From Romanomermis culicivorax (lineage: Eukaryota > Nematoda > Enoplea > Mermithida > Mermithidae), in NCBI GenBank assembly GCA_963922205.1, contig CAWUHX010000071.1:620001-684000 (forward strand): a stretch of 64,000 bases of DNA, read 5' to 3'. The notes beneath the pieces were generated by a model. It did no database searches. It was not told the DNA's origin and saw only the letters and a list, made by a program, of their open reading frames with translations. How positions within the stretch are numbered: position 1 is the stretch's first letter; the number at the start of each line of letters is the position of its first letter. A program made the translations under genes and the position numbers. Positions 50,135 to 60,937 of the stretch are shown one piece after another.

Positions 50135-50430
50135 TATACCTGTAAAAGGTCCGACCAGTTGGGGGGAGAGTAAACATAAAATTTTAGGGATGGGGGTTCC
50201 AACATTTCCAAAATTTTGGGGAAGGGGGTCGAAAAAACCCCAAAAAAAGTCGAAAAAATTTCGAAAATTTTCCCAAAAAAGCCATTTTTTTCCAATTTTT
50301 CCGAGTCTGGGGGGGTTGGATATAGGGTTGACCAAGTTGGGGGTGGGGGTCCCGACATTTGGGTATAGGTTTCGACAACGTTGAGGGTGGGGTCCCCCCC
50401 CCAACCTACCCCCCAACAATTACAGGTATG
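50135..50430. mobile_element. MITE, CATACCTGTA family (copy 1)
   Basis: 296 bp; TATACCTGTA at the left, TACAGGTATG at the right; perfect 8-bp duplication AGAACGCT (50127-50134 and 50431-50438). G-runs and TTTCGAAAATTTTCCC-type interior shared with copies at 51034, 55109 and 56105. Confidence 0.9.
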
Positions 50431-50439
50431 AGAACGCTG

Positions 50440-50990
50440 GAATATGAATCTTTTCAATTCTTATTTCCAAATTTTCAGTCAGGCAGACTACAATTCAAAA
50501 ACTAGGGAGCAACCAAGAATTTTCATTCTTCAACCAGCTAGAATTCCCACTTGAACTCGAAATGTTTTAGTCCAACAAACGTCAAAATCTTTTTAAAGAC
50601 CGCAAAAAGAATTTGGGGAAATAACCGAAAAAATCTTGGTTTTCGTCAAAGTCTCAAAAAAACGATACAGGATTAAACATTTATCCATAATATATAATAA
50701 TAATAATATAATAATAATTAAAAGTCATAAGCATTAGCTAGAATGATAAATTCTGGCCGCGCATTGGAATAATATAGAAAGATTTAATAATTATAATCCA
50801 GCGCTTTGCGCGTGCCGGAAAATTCCAACAATTTTTAATTTTATAACGCGTAAAATGCACCTCCAAACAGGAAACCATCAAAAAAAAATTCCTCAATTTG
50901 ATGCTTAAGTACAAAAAAATTTACCTCAATTTCAAAAAAAAATTCCTCAAAAATGGTTGATTGAGGAAAAAACATAACTGTGGTTCACAT
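50440..50990. repeat. Repeat mosaic with GGCGC-type hairpin and TTCCTCAA words
   Basis: 50800-50820 has a CCAGCGCTTTGCGC hairpin variant. 50880-50975 has the CCTCAA/TTGAGG words found at 37150-37270. No gene. Confidence 0.5.
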
Positions 50991-51033
50991 CAATGTTTTT
51001 TTTCCACGAACTTTATTCCACAAATGTGGAAAG

Positions 51034-51235
51034 CATACCTGTACTTGGGGGGGGGGTTGGGGGGGACCCCCCACCTTGGCCAATCCTGTACCCAAAATCA
51101 TTTATCCCCCCCCCCCCACCAGTTTGGAAAAAATTAAAAAAAATTTGCAAAAAAGTGTATGTTTTTTGGCCTTTTTGGGAAAAATTTCGACTTTTTTCTA
51201 CCCCCCTCCAACTGGTCGGAGGTCTTACAGGTATG
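51034..51235. mobile_element. MITE, CATACCTGTA family (copy 2, intact reference)
   Basis: 202 bp, CATACCTGTACTTGGG to GGTCTTACAGGTATG, perfect 8-bp duplication GTGGAAAG (51026-51033 and 51236-51243). No inserts, so it shows the uninterrupted form of the host at 55109-60038. Confidence 0.93.
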
Positions 51236-52084
51236 GTGGAAAGGGGTCAAATTTTTTTTCCACATGTGGAAAAAAAATTTTTCGTCTTAAAATCCTCGTT
51301 TTTTGGCTTAAGATTGCTCACAGACGCTTTATCGCACTGTTTTTGAGCTTTTTCAAGCCTTCCGGTGTTTTTAGAGAAGTTAATTCATTAAAATTGAAGA
51401 AAAATTGAAATGTTCGACTTAAAAGCCTAATCTACAAGCATTGTTGAACAAATTTTCTAGAAAACTATCCAAGAGCATAATTGACCGTTTTTTTCCTCAA
51501 ATGGGGTCTTTTGAGGAAAAAAATTTCGAAATGAGAAAAAAATTTAGGGTATGGTTCTCATTGTGGAAAAAAATTTGGGGAACTCTAAACCGAAAAGATG
51601 AGTTTTGGTGGACTTTAAAAGGTCAAAGTATCAAAATTTTCCGGCGCTTCGCGCCAGTCATGGGTATAATTATTACTATATTCTATTAGGCGCGGCCATT
51701 AGCATATCTACTTCGACTTACTAATTAATGCTCAACAGTTTCTATCAATCAAGTTAGCTCGTTTCATTTTCTAATCGTTTACAGTCAATTATGTCGCCGA
51801 AAATCTTAGAGATTTTTCATCAAGTCTCTCAATTTGTTCTCTCGATGATTGGAATTTTTTAAACGTTTGCAATCTGAACTTTTGCGTTTATTGGAGGTGG
51901 AAATTGAAGACATTGCACAAGAAATCGATTTCAAAACATTTTTTCACGAATTATCTGTTAGAGAGATATATTTTTCAGCGTTTTAGAATACAAAAACCCA
52001 AAAATTTTTCCATCGCTTCGCCGGAATGGGAAGCAAATTACACTTCATCAGTCTGATTTTAATTTATTTTCATTTTCATTTTTT

Positions 52085-52146
52085 GGTTCATTTTCCAGCG
52101 TTTTAGAAAGTGAAAGGTTCATTTTCCAGCGTTTTAGAAAGTGAAA
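52085..52146 (+). repeat. 31-bp tandem duplication
   Basis: Two adjacent copies of a 31-bp unit beginning GGTTCATTTTCCAGCG and ending AGAAAGTGAAA, part of the backbone preceding the GGCGC hairpin at 52161. Recent local duplication. Confidence 0.85.
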
Positions 52147-52449
52147 ATCCAAAAATTTTTCCGGCGCTTCGCGCCGGACCGAGAACTAAATAAAATTAGA
52201 TGATTCTAATTGGAATCACAGAAATGTTGATTAGCAGATAAATTCATGAGAACTCTATCGTTAACTTGCTTTATTCGCTCCTATAGAACACCAATATATT
52301 CTTCATGAGCTCATTTTGATTGAATTTTTCTCAATTTTTTTCCTCGTTTTTGCACGTTTTTGACTAAAAATACAACAAAATGCTTGGGTATGCTCCTAAA
52401 ATGCATAAAAAAACATCCGTAGCCACATTATAAGCGTTTTTAAAAATGT

Positions 52450-53065
52450 GGAAAATTTTTGGAAAATGAGGAAAAAAATTTTGGGTGCGGTTCTCATGTG
52501 GAAAAAATCTTCGAGGAAAAAAACGGTGCTCGAATTACACAAGAAATCAATAGTCAAGTCCTCTATGATGACAAGCGAAAGCCCAAAAAAGATGGTAATC
52601 TTTCCGGTGCAGAGCGCCGGGAAATTTTTTGATATATTGACATTCTGGGATGCTGGAAAATCAATTTTCCGAACATTTATTTCAAGAATTAGATTCCAAT
52701 TTTGTGTTCAAGAGTCGTAATTTCTAGAATTTTACTTGAAAAATTTTAAAATCTGTAATTTATTTGTAAACTCTCATGAACTTGGTCGAAAATATATGAG
52801 TAAGAAGAGTATAAATTTCCGAAAGACATTTCCATGAAGCTTTTAAATTAATTTTTTTGTTAGCAAAGAAATAATCGCATCATAAAGCATAGAGACTTGA
52901 CGTATTGATCTTTCTCAAAAGGAAAAAATGCGAATCTTCATTAAATATTATGATAAAACATTGAAGATTACCAATTAAAACATGAGATACTACGTTTAGG
53001 ATGATGAAAACTATTATAGATTAAGTGATAAATGAAGGTAGACATGATAAAAGCACGGAAATTTG
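52450..53065 (-). repeat. Third copy of the ~1-kb hAT backbone (inverted)
   Basis: The minus strand of 52650-53050 matches 35900-36320 and 59220-59620 almost throughout. The hairpin here is CCGGTGCAGAGCGCCGG. The end beside it carries GTGCCA words in place of the C-run words of the other copies. Confidence 0.7.
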
Positions 53066-53312
53066 TGCCAATTGGCACAAAGGGCCAAAAAAATTTGTGC
53101 CAATGGCACAAAAAAAATTTTTACCCTAAAAACGTAGTGAAAATCTCTAAAAAGTTTCATGCCAAAAGTTTGATAGAAACACCGCACTAATTTGCCTAAA
53201 AATCGTGCCTACTCTATTTTAACTAATCACGTCAGGTCAGTGAGATAAGAAAAACTGCTTTAGAAAACGGTTCCTGCGATTTCAAAACAAATCGGATGCT
53301 ACGAGAATTCAG

Positions 53313-54533
53313 TAGGGTTGTCCCAGGCCCCGGCCCCGGCACCGGCCCCGGGCCGGGGCTAGGGTTGCCCCGGTTCGGGGCAAGACTACAAAAAATTAGT
53401 ATTTTTGATAGTATAACAAGCTCGATTTATAATAAAAATGAAGTTTAGGCTGTGACAAGTAAATATTCAGTTGTTAGTTCGACAGTAATACTTTTAGGAA
53501 TCACTAAATTCATGTTCTGTTTGAATAAAAGTTTAAAAGTTTTCATTATATCCGGAACTGCACTTCAACTTCAATTGATTTTTCCAGAAAACGTTCGATT
53601 ATATTAGCTATTCATTATTACTGATTTGTCTAAACTTCAGCATACATGTCAAAACATGTTTTCAAATTACCTAAGTAGTATCAAAGAAGTTAGAGCTGAA
53701 GGGAATTCAGATTTGAGCCACAGTCATTCACTATGCAAAAGTGACAAAGAGAATGAGGATGTTGACAAAGTTGTTATTTGGGAAAATGGTGATTTTTGAT
53801 TTTCCATCACAATTTTGTGATATCTCCAACTTTCTTCTTTTTTTTTTTGTTTCTTGACATAGTTGAAAAAATCAAGATTTTTCTCAATTCTTTTGCAGTG
53901 TTTGAATATTTTACTGTTTTGCAGCAGAAAAATGACAGATATTCCATCTGTTTGGGGAATCTAAACTATCGGGTGCGTGCATAATTTTTGTATTAAAGAT
54001 GTTGAGAAAGATACATTTTCCTGCATTCTAGAACACTGAAATTTGAAAAATTTTCGACTAAAAGACTGAAAGTTGCTGCTCAATTTTTCGCAACCTTAAT
54101 TCTCGTGGTTTCATTGATCTGAAAAGACTGTTTATTATTATGATTACCTATGCTAATAAACAGTGATTACGATCGATAGCACCATGCCAAAAAACCATGC
54201 AGATGAATTGATACAAGTTCATGTATGCAATGCAGTTTCTTCGGGAAAAGAATGAATTTCCTATGTTTTAGTAATGACAATTATCTTAAAAATTTAATTT
54301 TTTTGTCTGCATCAGACCCTATCTAACCTATCAACCAATGCAGTATCATAGCTGACATGAAATAAAAAGAAAAAGAATCACCTTAGAAATTTTTCGATGT
54401 GATACATGAAGTATGGTACCACTAGTGACGTATATGTTAATATGTTATATGTCTGCCCCGGCCCCGGCCCTGGCCCCGGCACCGGGGCAGCTGCCCCGGC
54501 CCCGGCTAAAATGTCTGCCCCGGGACAACCCTA
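53313..54533. mobile_element. hAT-like element with GGCCCC word array
   Basis: 1221 bp. TAGGGTTGTCCC at the left and GGGACAACCCTA at the right (12 bp perfect). Perfect 8-bp duplication GAATTCAG (53305-53312 and 54534-54541). Arrays of CCCCGG/GGCCCC lie just inside both ends. The interior is AT-rich and non-coding. Confidence 0.93.
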
Positions 54534-55147
54534 GAATTCAGATATTTTTATGGACCTTGTCAGGAAGTTTAAGCTTTACTTTTCGGCTACGAATTTCTTC
54601 TTTTCTATCAACTATGTAAAGATTGAGAATTAGGATGTCTTGTCTATAATTGCTTTCTCCTGAAAAAGCCAAGTCGAAAGTTGCGTCAAATAAATTTTTA
54701 GTTGTAACAACGTCAATTTTTCTGTTCCGATTAAACGCCAAAAATGGAAGTTTCGGTTTTCAATCCAAATAGACAGAGAAAGTTGGCAATTTCTATTCTT
54801 CCCCCAATCATTGACAATCTCAAAGTCTGTTGCGATAATACATATATACTATTCGAATAGAATCCGCTCGCGTTACAGACGAATGAAAATAGTTCCTATT
54901 AAACTCATTGACTCGTTGTGAAGCGCTGAGAAAATTTTGCGTTTTCAGTCTCTAAAATGACTAAAAATCGAGGAAATTTCGCCTTGGACTAGTCAAAAAA
55001 TTTGTGCCAATTGGCACAAACACTCAAAATTTTTTGTGCCATTCTAAATTTTTTTGTGCCAAAAACCATGTTTTGGCACACAAAAAACACTGATTTGGAC
55101 CTCCTAAACATACCTGTACTTGGGGCGGGGGTTGGGGGGGGACCCCC

Positions 55148-56681
55148 CAGGGTTGGCAAAAACCAAACTTTTTAAATTTCGACTTTTTGGTTTTTTGGCT
55201 TTTTAGTGGTTTTTTAATGGTTTTTTTGGTTTTTCTATGGTTGTTTGGTGTTTTTTTCTGGTTTAATTCTTTAGAATGTTTGGTACATCAAAATAACTAT
55301 GTAAAAAACTGCTGGAAGCTCTCTGTATCATCTAAGACTAGTTAGGGAGCCATAAAATGGCAGCTAGAAGTATTAATCTTATCAGAAGTGTCATTATTTT
55401 ATGCTATAAGAAATACCTATTTAGCAATAGAAATAAAGTAATAGTGGGCACATAAAAAAGGAACCATGAGTGAAGAACACAAGAAAAGTAAAAATGGAAC
55501 AGAGCATGCGATATGTAAGGGGCAAATTCAAGGAAAAGAAGAAAAATTACAAATGATGAGAAATATACAATACACAATGTACATAATAAAAACTCAAAAA
55601 CCACATATATACATATCCACAGAGAAGTTGAAATGACACAATTTTTAGGCATACCGTTTTCGATAAGCGGGTTTTAAATTATTACATATGTTATTAATAT
55701 TACAAACTGCAGTTGAGGGTCACACATAGACATTTCAGATGTTTCCAAATTTTTGCTTTTCAAACCTGTCTGGCGAGCTATAACTACAGCAAACCTGTCT
55801 GGCGAGTTATAACTATAACTGTACGATTTTTTCTACTTAGTAGCGACGTCAAGTCCCATAAAAATGAACCACTCAAAAGCTCCTCTCTTTGTTAACCTAC
55901 AGTATGCTTAACTGATCTGTTATTGTTGTCTCATTTATATTTTAAAATTTCGAGCTAAGAAAATTAAAAAGCTTACCGTAACAATAAATTCAGTATATTA
56001 AACTCAATCATATTTTATAACATTTTGAAGATGATATGGATCAATGGATGTCACCCCTTATGGTCGGAGTACACTCCACAAAAGATTTAGTGTCTACTTT
56101 TTTGCATACCTGTAAGACCTCCGACCAGTTGGGGGGGGGTGGGTAAATCCGAAATTTTGGGGGGGGGGGGTAGGAAAAAGTCGAAATTTTTCCCAAAAAA
56201 GGCTAAAAAACATACACTTTTTTGCAAATTTTTTTTCCCCAAACTGGGGGGGGTTGGGGGGGAAATGATTTTGGGTATAGGGCTGGCCGAGTTGGGGGGG
56301 GGGGGTCCCCCCCCAACCCCCCCCCCCAAGTACAGGTATGCTTTTTTGTGAGCAAATTATAGCAAAGTTGACTCATGTACTAAATATGTGTAGTTGCAAG
56401 ATGGATACAAAGGATATCGATTGATTTATTATTACATCTTTTGAGTACAAAATGTATCATAAAAACACGACTTTTTTCTACTTTGTAGTGAAGTCAATTA
56501 AACTAAATTAATTGTTTTGTTGATTTAGATTAGACACCAATACATGCCTGGAAGATCGACTAAATGTGAAAAAACAGTTTCCTAATGATTTTGGAAAAAA
56601 AACCAAAAAACCAGAGATTTTCCAATTTTTTGGTTTTTTTAAAAAACCAAAAAACAAAAAACCAAAGCCTTGCCAACCCTG
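55148..56681. mobile_element. hAT-like element with GGTTTTTT words
   Basis: 1534 bp. CAGGGTTGGCAA at the left, TTGCCAACCCTG at the right. Flanked by GGACCCCC and GACCACCC, an 8-bp duplication blurred by the C-run. GGTTTTTT/AACCAAAA words fill both ends. It contains its own CATACCTGTA MITE (56105-56340). The open frame 55652-55404 (minus) is hydrophobic and probably chance. Confidence 0.85.
56105..56340. mobile_element. MITE, CATACCTGTA family (copy 4, inverted)
   Basis: 236 bp, CATACCTGTAAGACC to CAAGTACAGGTATG, perfect 8-bp duplication CTTTTTTG (56097-56104 and 56341-56348). Nested in the element at 55148-56681, itself nested in another copy of this same family. Confidence 0.93.
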
Positions 56682-57436
56682 GACCACCCCCCCTCCCAAC
56701 TCGGCCAACCCAGTAAGGTAAAGTGGGGTAACTTTGGTCAAAATCGAGTCAGTTCGACTTCTCCAACATATAACTTAATATACATTGGGAATTCGTAAAA
56801 ATGTTTCATGGAACTCATATGTCAAAAATGTCAGACAAATCGATTAAACACATCATTTCATAAGTAGCATGCAGATTTAACCTACCATTGATCGTTGATA
56901 AGAGCTCACTTTTTGACCAATGTTACCCACCATGGTGGTCAACTTTGGTCGCCATTATAATTTGTGTTCAAGTTACTTTTTCGACAAGTAAAATCGTTAT
57001 ATCTAACCACAGATAGAACATAACAAAACAAATTTTGGATATGAGGTAACATAGCTATCGACCTTTATTGTCACAAAATTTCAGCTGAAAATGATGAATA
57101 TCATCAACAGCAAAAAAGTTTTCGTAAATCTACTCCCAGCTGTCATTATGGTGGGTTACTTTAGTCAATTGACCTAAAAAAGTGCCTGACGTGAAAAATA
57201 TTGTGTTATTCAGATACAGCAAGTTAAGAGGTACATGAAAATATCAATATGAATGAAAATAAAAATATCAATCGTTCAAAATTTATTAACGAAAAAAATT
57301 AACGTGTCGACCAATGTTACCCACCAATGGGTGGGTAACATTGGTCGACACACAAAAATATGAGGTACACTAAAACAATGATAAATGTGCATTTTCATGA
57401 TCAAAATACATGATATTAACCAAATTTAAAAGAAGA

Positions 57437-57901
57437 TTAATTGTTATGAGTAACACAAACTTGACAAATAAAATTACCAGTGGGATCAAAATCATCAGCT
57501 AAACAGTTACCACATATCCACCCATCACATCCATCACAGCACGCCCAGTCTTTTTTATACTTTTTCTTGTAAATTGTCCATTGAATAGGGCAAATGGGAC
57601 ACACATTAGTGTTTCTAGCTTTTTTCGCTTCTTTCAGTTGAGCACTGACTTCTGGTTCCATCAAAGATTGGCTAAGCGCATGACAAAGACGTTTTCTGGA
57701 CTTTTTCGACTCGTTTTTTTCACATGTACCATCTGAAGATACTTGATGACACTGGCCGTCATATGTCTCGATGGTGTAACCTCGTTGATGGCTGATGCCC
57801 ACGATGTGGGCATTTCTGAAAATTTTAGATATCATTCCTCTGTAAATTTCGTAACAAAAGTACATACTTTCAAACGTTGAAGTTGATGACAGAAAAGACA
57901 A
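57437..57901 (-). pseudogene. Transposase C-terminal part with PHD-like zinc finger
   Basis: 154 codons on the minus strand, ending CVTHNN. The last 50 residues have CPICPIQW, WACCDGCDGWICGNC and FICQVC, a PHD-like Cys pattern found at the C-terminus of many pogo-like transposases in invertebrates. The region before it is Lys/Ser-rich (KKSRKRLCHALSQS). No DDE residues are recognised, so the catalytic core has been lost. Confidence 0.65.
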
Positions 57902-58114
57902 CGCCGATAAATTTTGTTGTACTACAATTGTTGTACTATTATCTGCAATAATTTAGTATTTAATCGCATATAAATGTTCAAAAGTGTCTACAAAGTACCG
58001 TTTGATAGTGGATTGAATAACAAAGAAGCGGATGTATTTTTGGACAAGTTCAGTTTCTCTAAAAACAAATTATCATTGAGTAATTTAGTATGGTTTTAGA
58101 AAATATACTTACTG

Positions 58115-58282
58115 TCAGATTACTTTGTTTTGTAATGTTCCATGTGGAATATTGTAAACACGAGCTGCTGTTCGGATTTTCGACCCGTTTCGAACGGCCT
58201 CGATGGCCTTTTCGAGATCTTCTGTTAAGTAATTAGTCAGGTATTTGCGCGCATCAGGCTTTCTTTTGTAATGCCTGACCAT
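58115..58282 (-). pseudogene. Transposase N-terminal pipsqueak-type HTH
   Basis: 55 residues from MVRHYKRKPDARKYLTNYL on. The spacing EDLEKAIEAVRNG...AARVYNIPHGTL is that of the psq helix-turn-helix that starts pogo/Tigger/Jerky-type transposases. A GTAATC or GTAAGT donor follows, so it may splice towards 58060 and beyond. It would bind the element's ends. Confidence 0.75.
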
Positions 58283-58979
58283 ATTGTGACGTATGTAATC
58301 GATGAAAATAATATAAAGGATAAAATAATTCGTCTGAAAAAGAAGTAAGATCAAATTATTATAAGTAGAAAAATGTGTGGCACAAAAAATTTTAATTTGA
58401 CCAAAGTTACCCGCCAAAATATAATGTGACCAAAGTTACCCGCCCTGACCAAAGTTTCCCGCCAACTGGCCAAAGTTTCCCGCTTTTGGACCGATTTTTC
58501 TGCTCGGAAATGGGTAGTTATTTTTTATACAAAATAGAAAAGAGAAACTCTCTAAAGACACTTAATAGTCAGTGAAAGTTTTGAGTGCAGCAAATGAGTG
58601 AAACCCAAATTTTTTTCAATTTGAAAATTTTCATTAAAAAAAAATGGCAACTTTGTCGACCCACAAATTTCTCAATTTTATTTGGATTTCAATTTCCTTT
58701 CACAGTAACATGCACTGATCACTAAGACATTAGTGTGCCAAGTTGTATCTGCATATCTTACAGAGAAAAAATTCGGCGATGTTTCAAGCGAAATTGACCA
58801 AAGTTACCCCGTGGCCAAAATTACCCCACTTTACCTTACCCAAAATCATTTACCCCCCCCCCCCCCAGTTGAGAAAAAATTAAAAAAATTTGACAAAAAG
58901 TGTATGTTTTTGGCCTTTTTTTGGGAAAAATTTCGACTTTTCCTCCCCCCCCCCCAAAATTTCGGATTTACCCCCCCCC

Positions 58980-59998
58980 CACTGTTTTTTTTTTCCCCCA
59001 AATCGTGCTTTTTCGGGAAAAAAAATTCGGAAAGGGGAAAAAAATTTTGGGCTCTTTCCCCATTTGGGGAAGAAAATTTTGGGGATCGGATACAGAAAAG
59101 ATGCATTTTGATGCATTTTAGAAGGTCATAATCTCAAAAATTTTCGGCGCTTCGCGCCGATCATAACTTTAATAATCATTATTATGCATTACTAACCCCT
59201 GGCGCGGCTTTTAGCATGTCTACTTTCATTTATCCTATAATCTATAATAGTTTTCATCATCTTGAACGTATTATCTCATGTTTTCATTGGTAATCTTCAA
59301 TATTTTATCATGATATTTAATGAAGATCCGCATTTTTTCCTTTTGAGAAAGATCAATACGTCAAGTCTCTAAGCTTTTTGATGCAATTATTTCTTTTCTA
59401 ACGTAAAATCAATTTAAATGCTTCATGGCAATGTCTTTCGGAAATTTATACTCTGCTTACTCATATATTTTCGACCAAGTATGAGAGTTTACAAATAAAT
59501 TATACTGGTTTTAAAATTTTTCAAGTAAAATTCTAGAAATTACGACTTTTGAACACAAAATTCACATCTACTTCTTGAAATAAACGTTCGGAAAATTGAT
59601 TTTCCAGTGTCGCAGAATATCAATACCCAAAAAATTTTTCCGGCGCTTCGCGCCGGAAAGATTAACATCCCTTTTAGGTTCTCACTTGTCAACATAGAGG
59701 ACTTAACCATCGATTTCTCATGTGATTCAAAGTCATTATGCTTTTGGATAGTTTGCTTGAAAGTTTGTTCCAATGCTTGTAGATTAAACTTTGAACTCGA
59801 AAATTTCAATTTTTTCCTCAATTTTGATGAATTAACGGGTCTAAAAACATCAGAAGGCTTGAAAAAGCTCAAAAACACGTAAATAAAGCGTCTGTGAGCA
59901 TTTTTAAGCGAAAAAAACGACTTTCGGGAAAATGGGGAAAAAAATTTTGATCCCTTTCCCCATTTGGGGAAAAGGCCCGGGGGAAAAAAAAAACAGTG
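58980..59998. mobile_element. hAT-like element inserted in a C-run, CCCCC/GGGGA words
   Basis: 1019 bp. Ends CACTGTTTTTTTTTTCCCCC and GGGGGAAAAAAAAAACAGTG are perfect 20-bp inverted repeats. The target is a C-run of the host MITE, giving a C8 duplication. Backbone shared with 35695-36659. It carries two GGCGCTTCGCGCC hairpins (59144, 59640). Non-coding. Confidence 0.9.
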
Positions 59999-60179
59999 CC
60001 CCCCCCGGCCCCAACTGGTCGGAGGTCTTACAGGTATGCTCCTAAAATGCCCCAAAATGCATGTTTTCAATATGAAAACCCCAAATTTTTCTTCCAAATT
60101 TGTGGAAAGACCTCAAAAATTTTTTCCACATTCCAGATTTTTTTCCCACATTATAGTGCAAATGTGGAAAAAAACAGTG

Positions 60180-60725
60180 GTTCACAACATTGACTTTATT
60201 TCGTGGTTCAATTCTATTGACAGTAGTATATAGGTCTTCTCAGGTCCTTATTCAAAACCACTACTCTTGATTGTCACCTCCTGGAACAAGCAGTAAGATG
60301 AGAACCCTTAAGGACTAACATCCTTATGGGTGGTTTGAGGGGCCTGGTCTGGACTATCAGCAGGTTTTGAGTGACCGGCCGCGGATACTTGCTGATCCCC
60401 ATCGGATTCTTTCCCCATCATTGATGAAGAAGATGATGCGGGAAAACGAGAGAGAAAATAAGAGGAAAACGTCATAAGAATGAAAATTATGCTGTAATTT
60501 AATCGTTTTTCTGAAAAAAACATCATGATCCCAAACGGGTAACATCAAAACCTTTAAAAAAGCTGGCCGACGAATATTTTCACATACTTGTCCAATTTGG
60601 ATCTAAGAATTTGCTGGTTGGGTGTTAGAAAACCTTTCTTTTGGTATCAAGGGAAAAAATTCTATCTCACCCCCTGTCCTGGCTGACCCCCATCAGAATT
60701 TCCATGCTGCACATGTGTGCTTAAG
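60180..60725 (-). CDS. Possible exon of a small secreted protein
   Basis: On the minus strand the frame 60526-60308 reads MMFFSEKRLNYSIIFILM, a hydrophobic signal-like segment, then PASSSSSMMGKES and a hydrophilic Ser/Asp/Gln tail ending HKDVSP. A TTTTTTTCAG acceptor at about 60515 fits an internal exon start. Diverged relatives of the hydrophobic part occur at 210-325 and 27131-27330 (both minus). Function unknown; it could be a repeat-borne chance frame. Confidence 0.3.
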
Positions 60726-60937
60726 ACTTATTTATAATTTCGTTTTCCGTTTTTGTTTTTTTTTAATCGTTCAGCCCAAAAATCCACCTTCTGTCGGAAA
60801 GTGTAACTGCAATTTTACGGAAAACGACCGACAGTAAACTCCAACCGAACCGAATGGGACGAACATTTTCTTCTCGTTCGGTTACTTCGGTCGATGGCAT
60901 TCCGTTCCGTCGAAATGGGTAAGTATAAATGAGTACG
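60726..60937. mobile_element. Diverged MITE related to 5984-6185
   Basis: The left end is GACTTATTTATAATTTCG and the right end GGTAAGTATAAATGAGTAC, with CCGTTCCGTCG and CCGAACCGAA blocks as in the first copy. TTAA borders the left end. Confidence 0.55.

Larger units (their letters stand above)
56716..58836 (-). mobile_element. pogo/Tigger-like DNA transposon, internally deleted
   Basis: 2121 bp with termini AGGTAAAGTGGGGTAA on both ends (inverted) and TA duplicated (56714-56715, 58837-58838), as in Tc1/mariner-pogo insertions. Copy 2 of the MITE shows the empty site with a single TA. GACCAAAGTTACCCGCC-type words recur inside the ends (56920, 57310, 58400-58480). It encodes the N-terminal DNA-binding domain and C-terminal zinc finger of a transposase but no DDE core. 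Confidence 0.9.
55109..60038. mobile_element. MITE, CATACCTGTA family (copy 3), opened by three later insertions
   Basis: Left CATACCTGTACTTGGGG, right GTCTTACAGGTATG, perfect 8-bp duplication CTCCTAAA (55101-55108 and 60039-60046). Its pieces 55109-55147, 56682-56715, 58837-58979 and 59999-60038 line up in order with copy 2 (51034-51235). The gaps are exactly the elements at 55148-56681, 56716-58836 and 58980-59998. Confidence 0.9.
50991..60179. mobile_element. Outer hAT-like element with TGTGGAAA words, expanded by nested insertions
   Basis: The left end CAATGTTTTTTTTCCACG and right end GTGGAAAAAAACAGTG are inverted. Flanks GTTCACAT (50983-50990) and GTTCACAA (60180-60187) match at 7 of 8. 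TGTGGAA/TTCCACA words occur inside both ends. The 9.2-kb span is explained by the elements inside (51034, 53313, 55109 and their own inserts). The pairing over such a distance is an inference. Confidence 0.6.

Noticed and set aside
51050-51120. Long G and C runs as G-quadruplex or telomere-like signals
   Set aside because: They occur at fixed places within the CATACCTGTA MITE copies, so they are element sequence; run lengths may also be unreliable.
52085-52146. Possible CRISPR-like or satellite repeat
   Set aside because: Only two adjacent copies without spacers; a simple tandem duplication.
56716-58836. Host zinc-finger gene at 57437-57901
   Set aside because: Lies inside a transposon with clear TIRs and a TA duplication, next to a transposase-type HTH.
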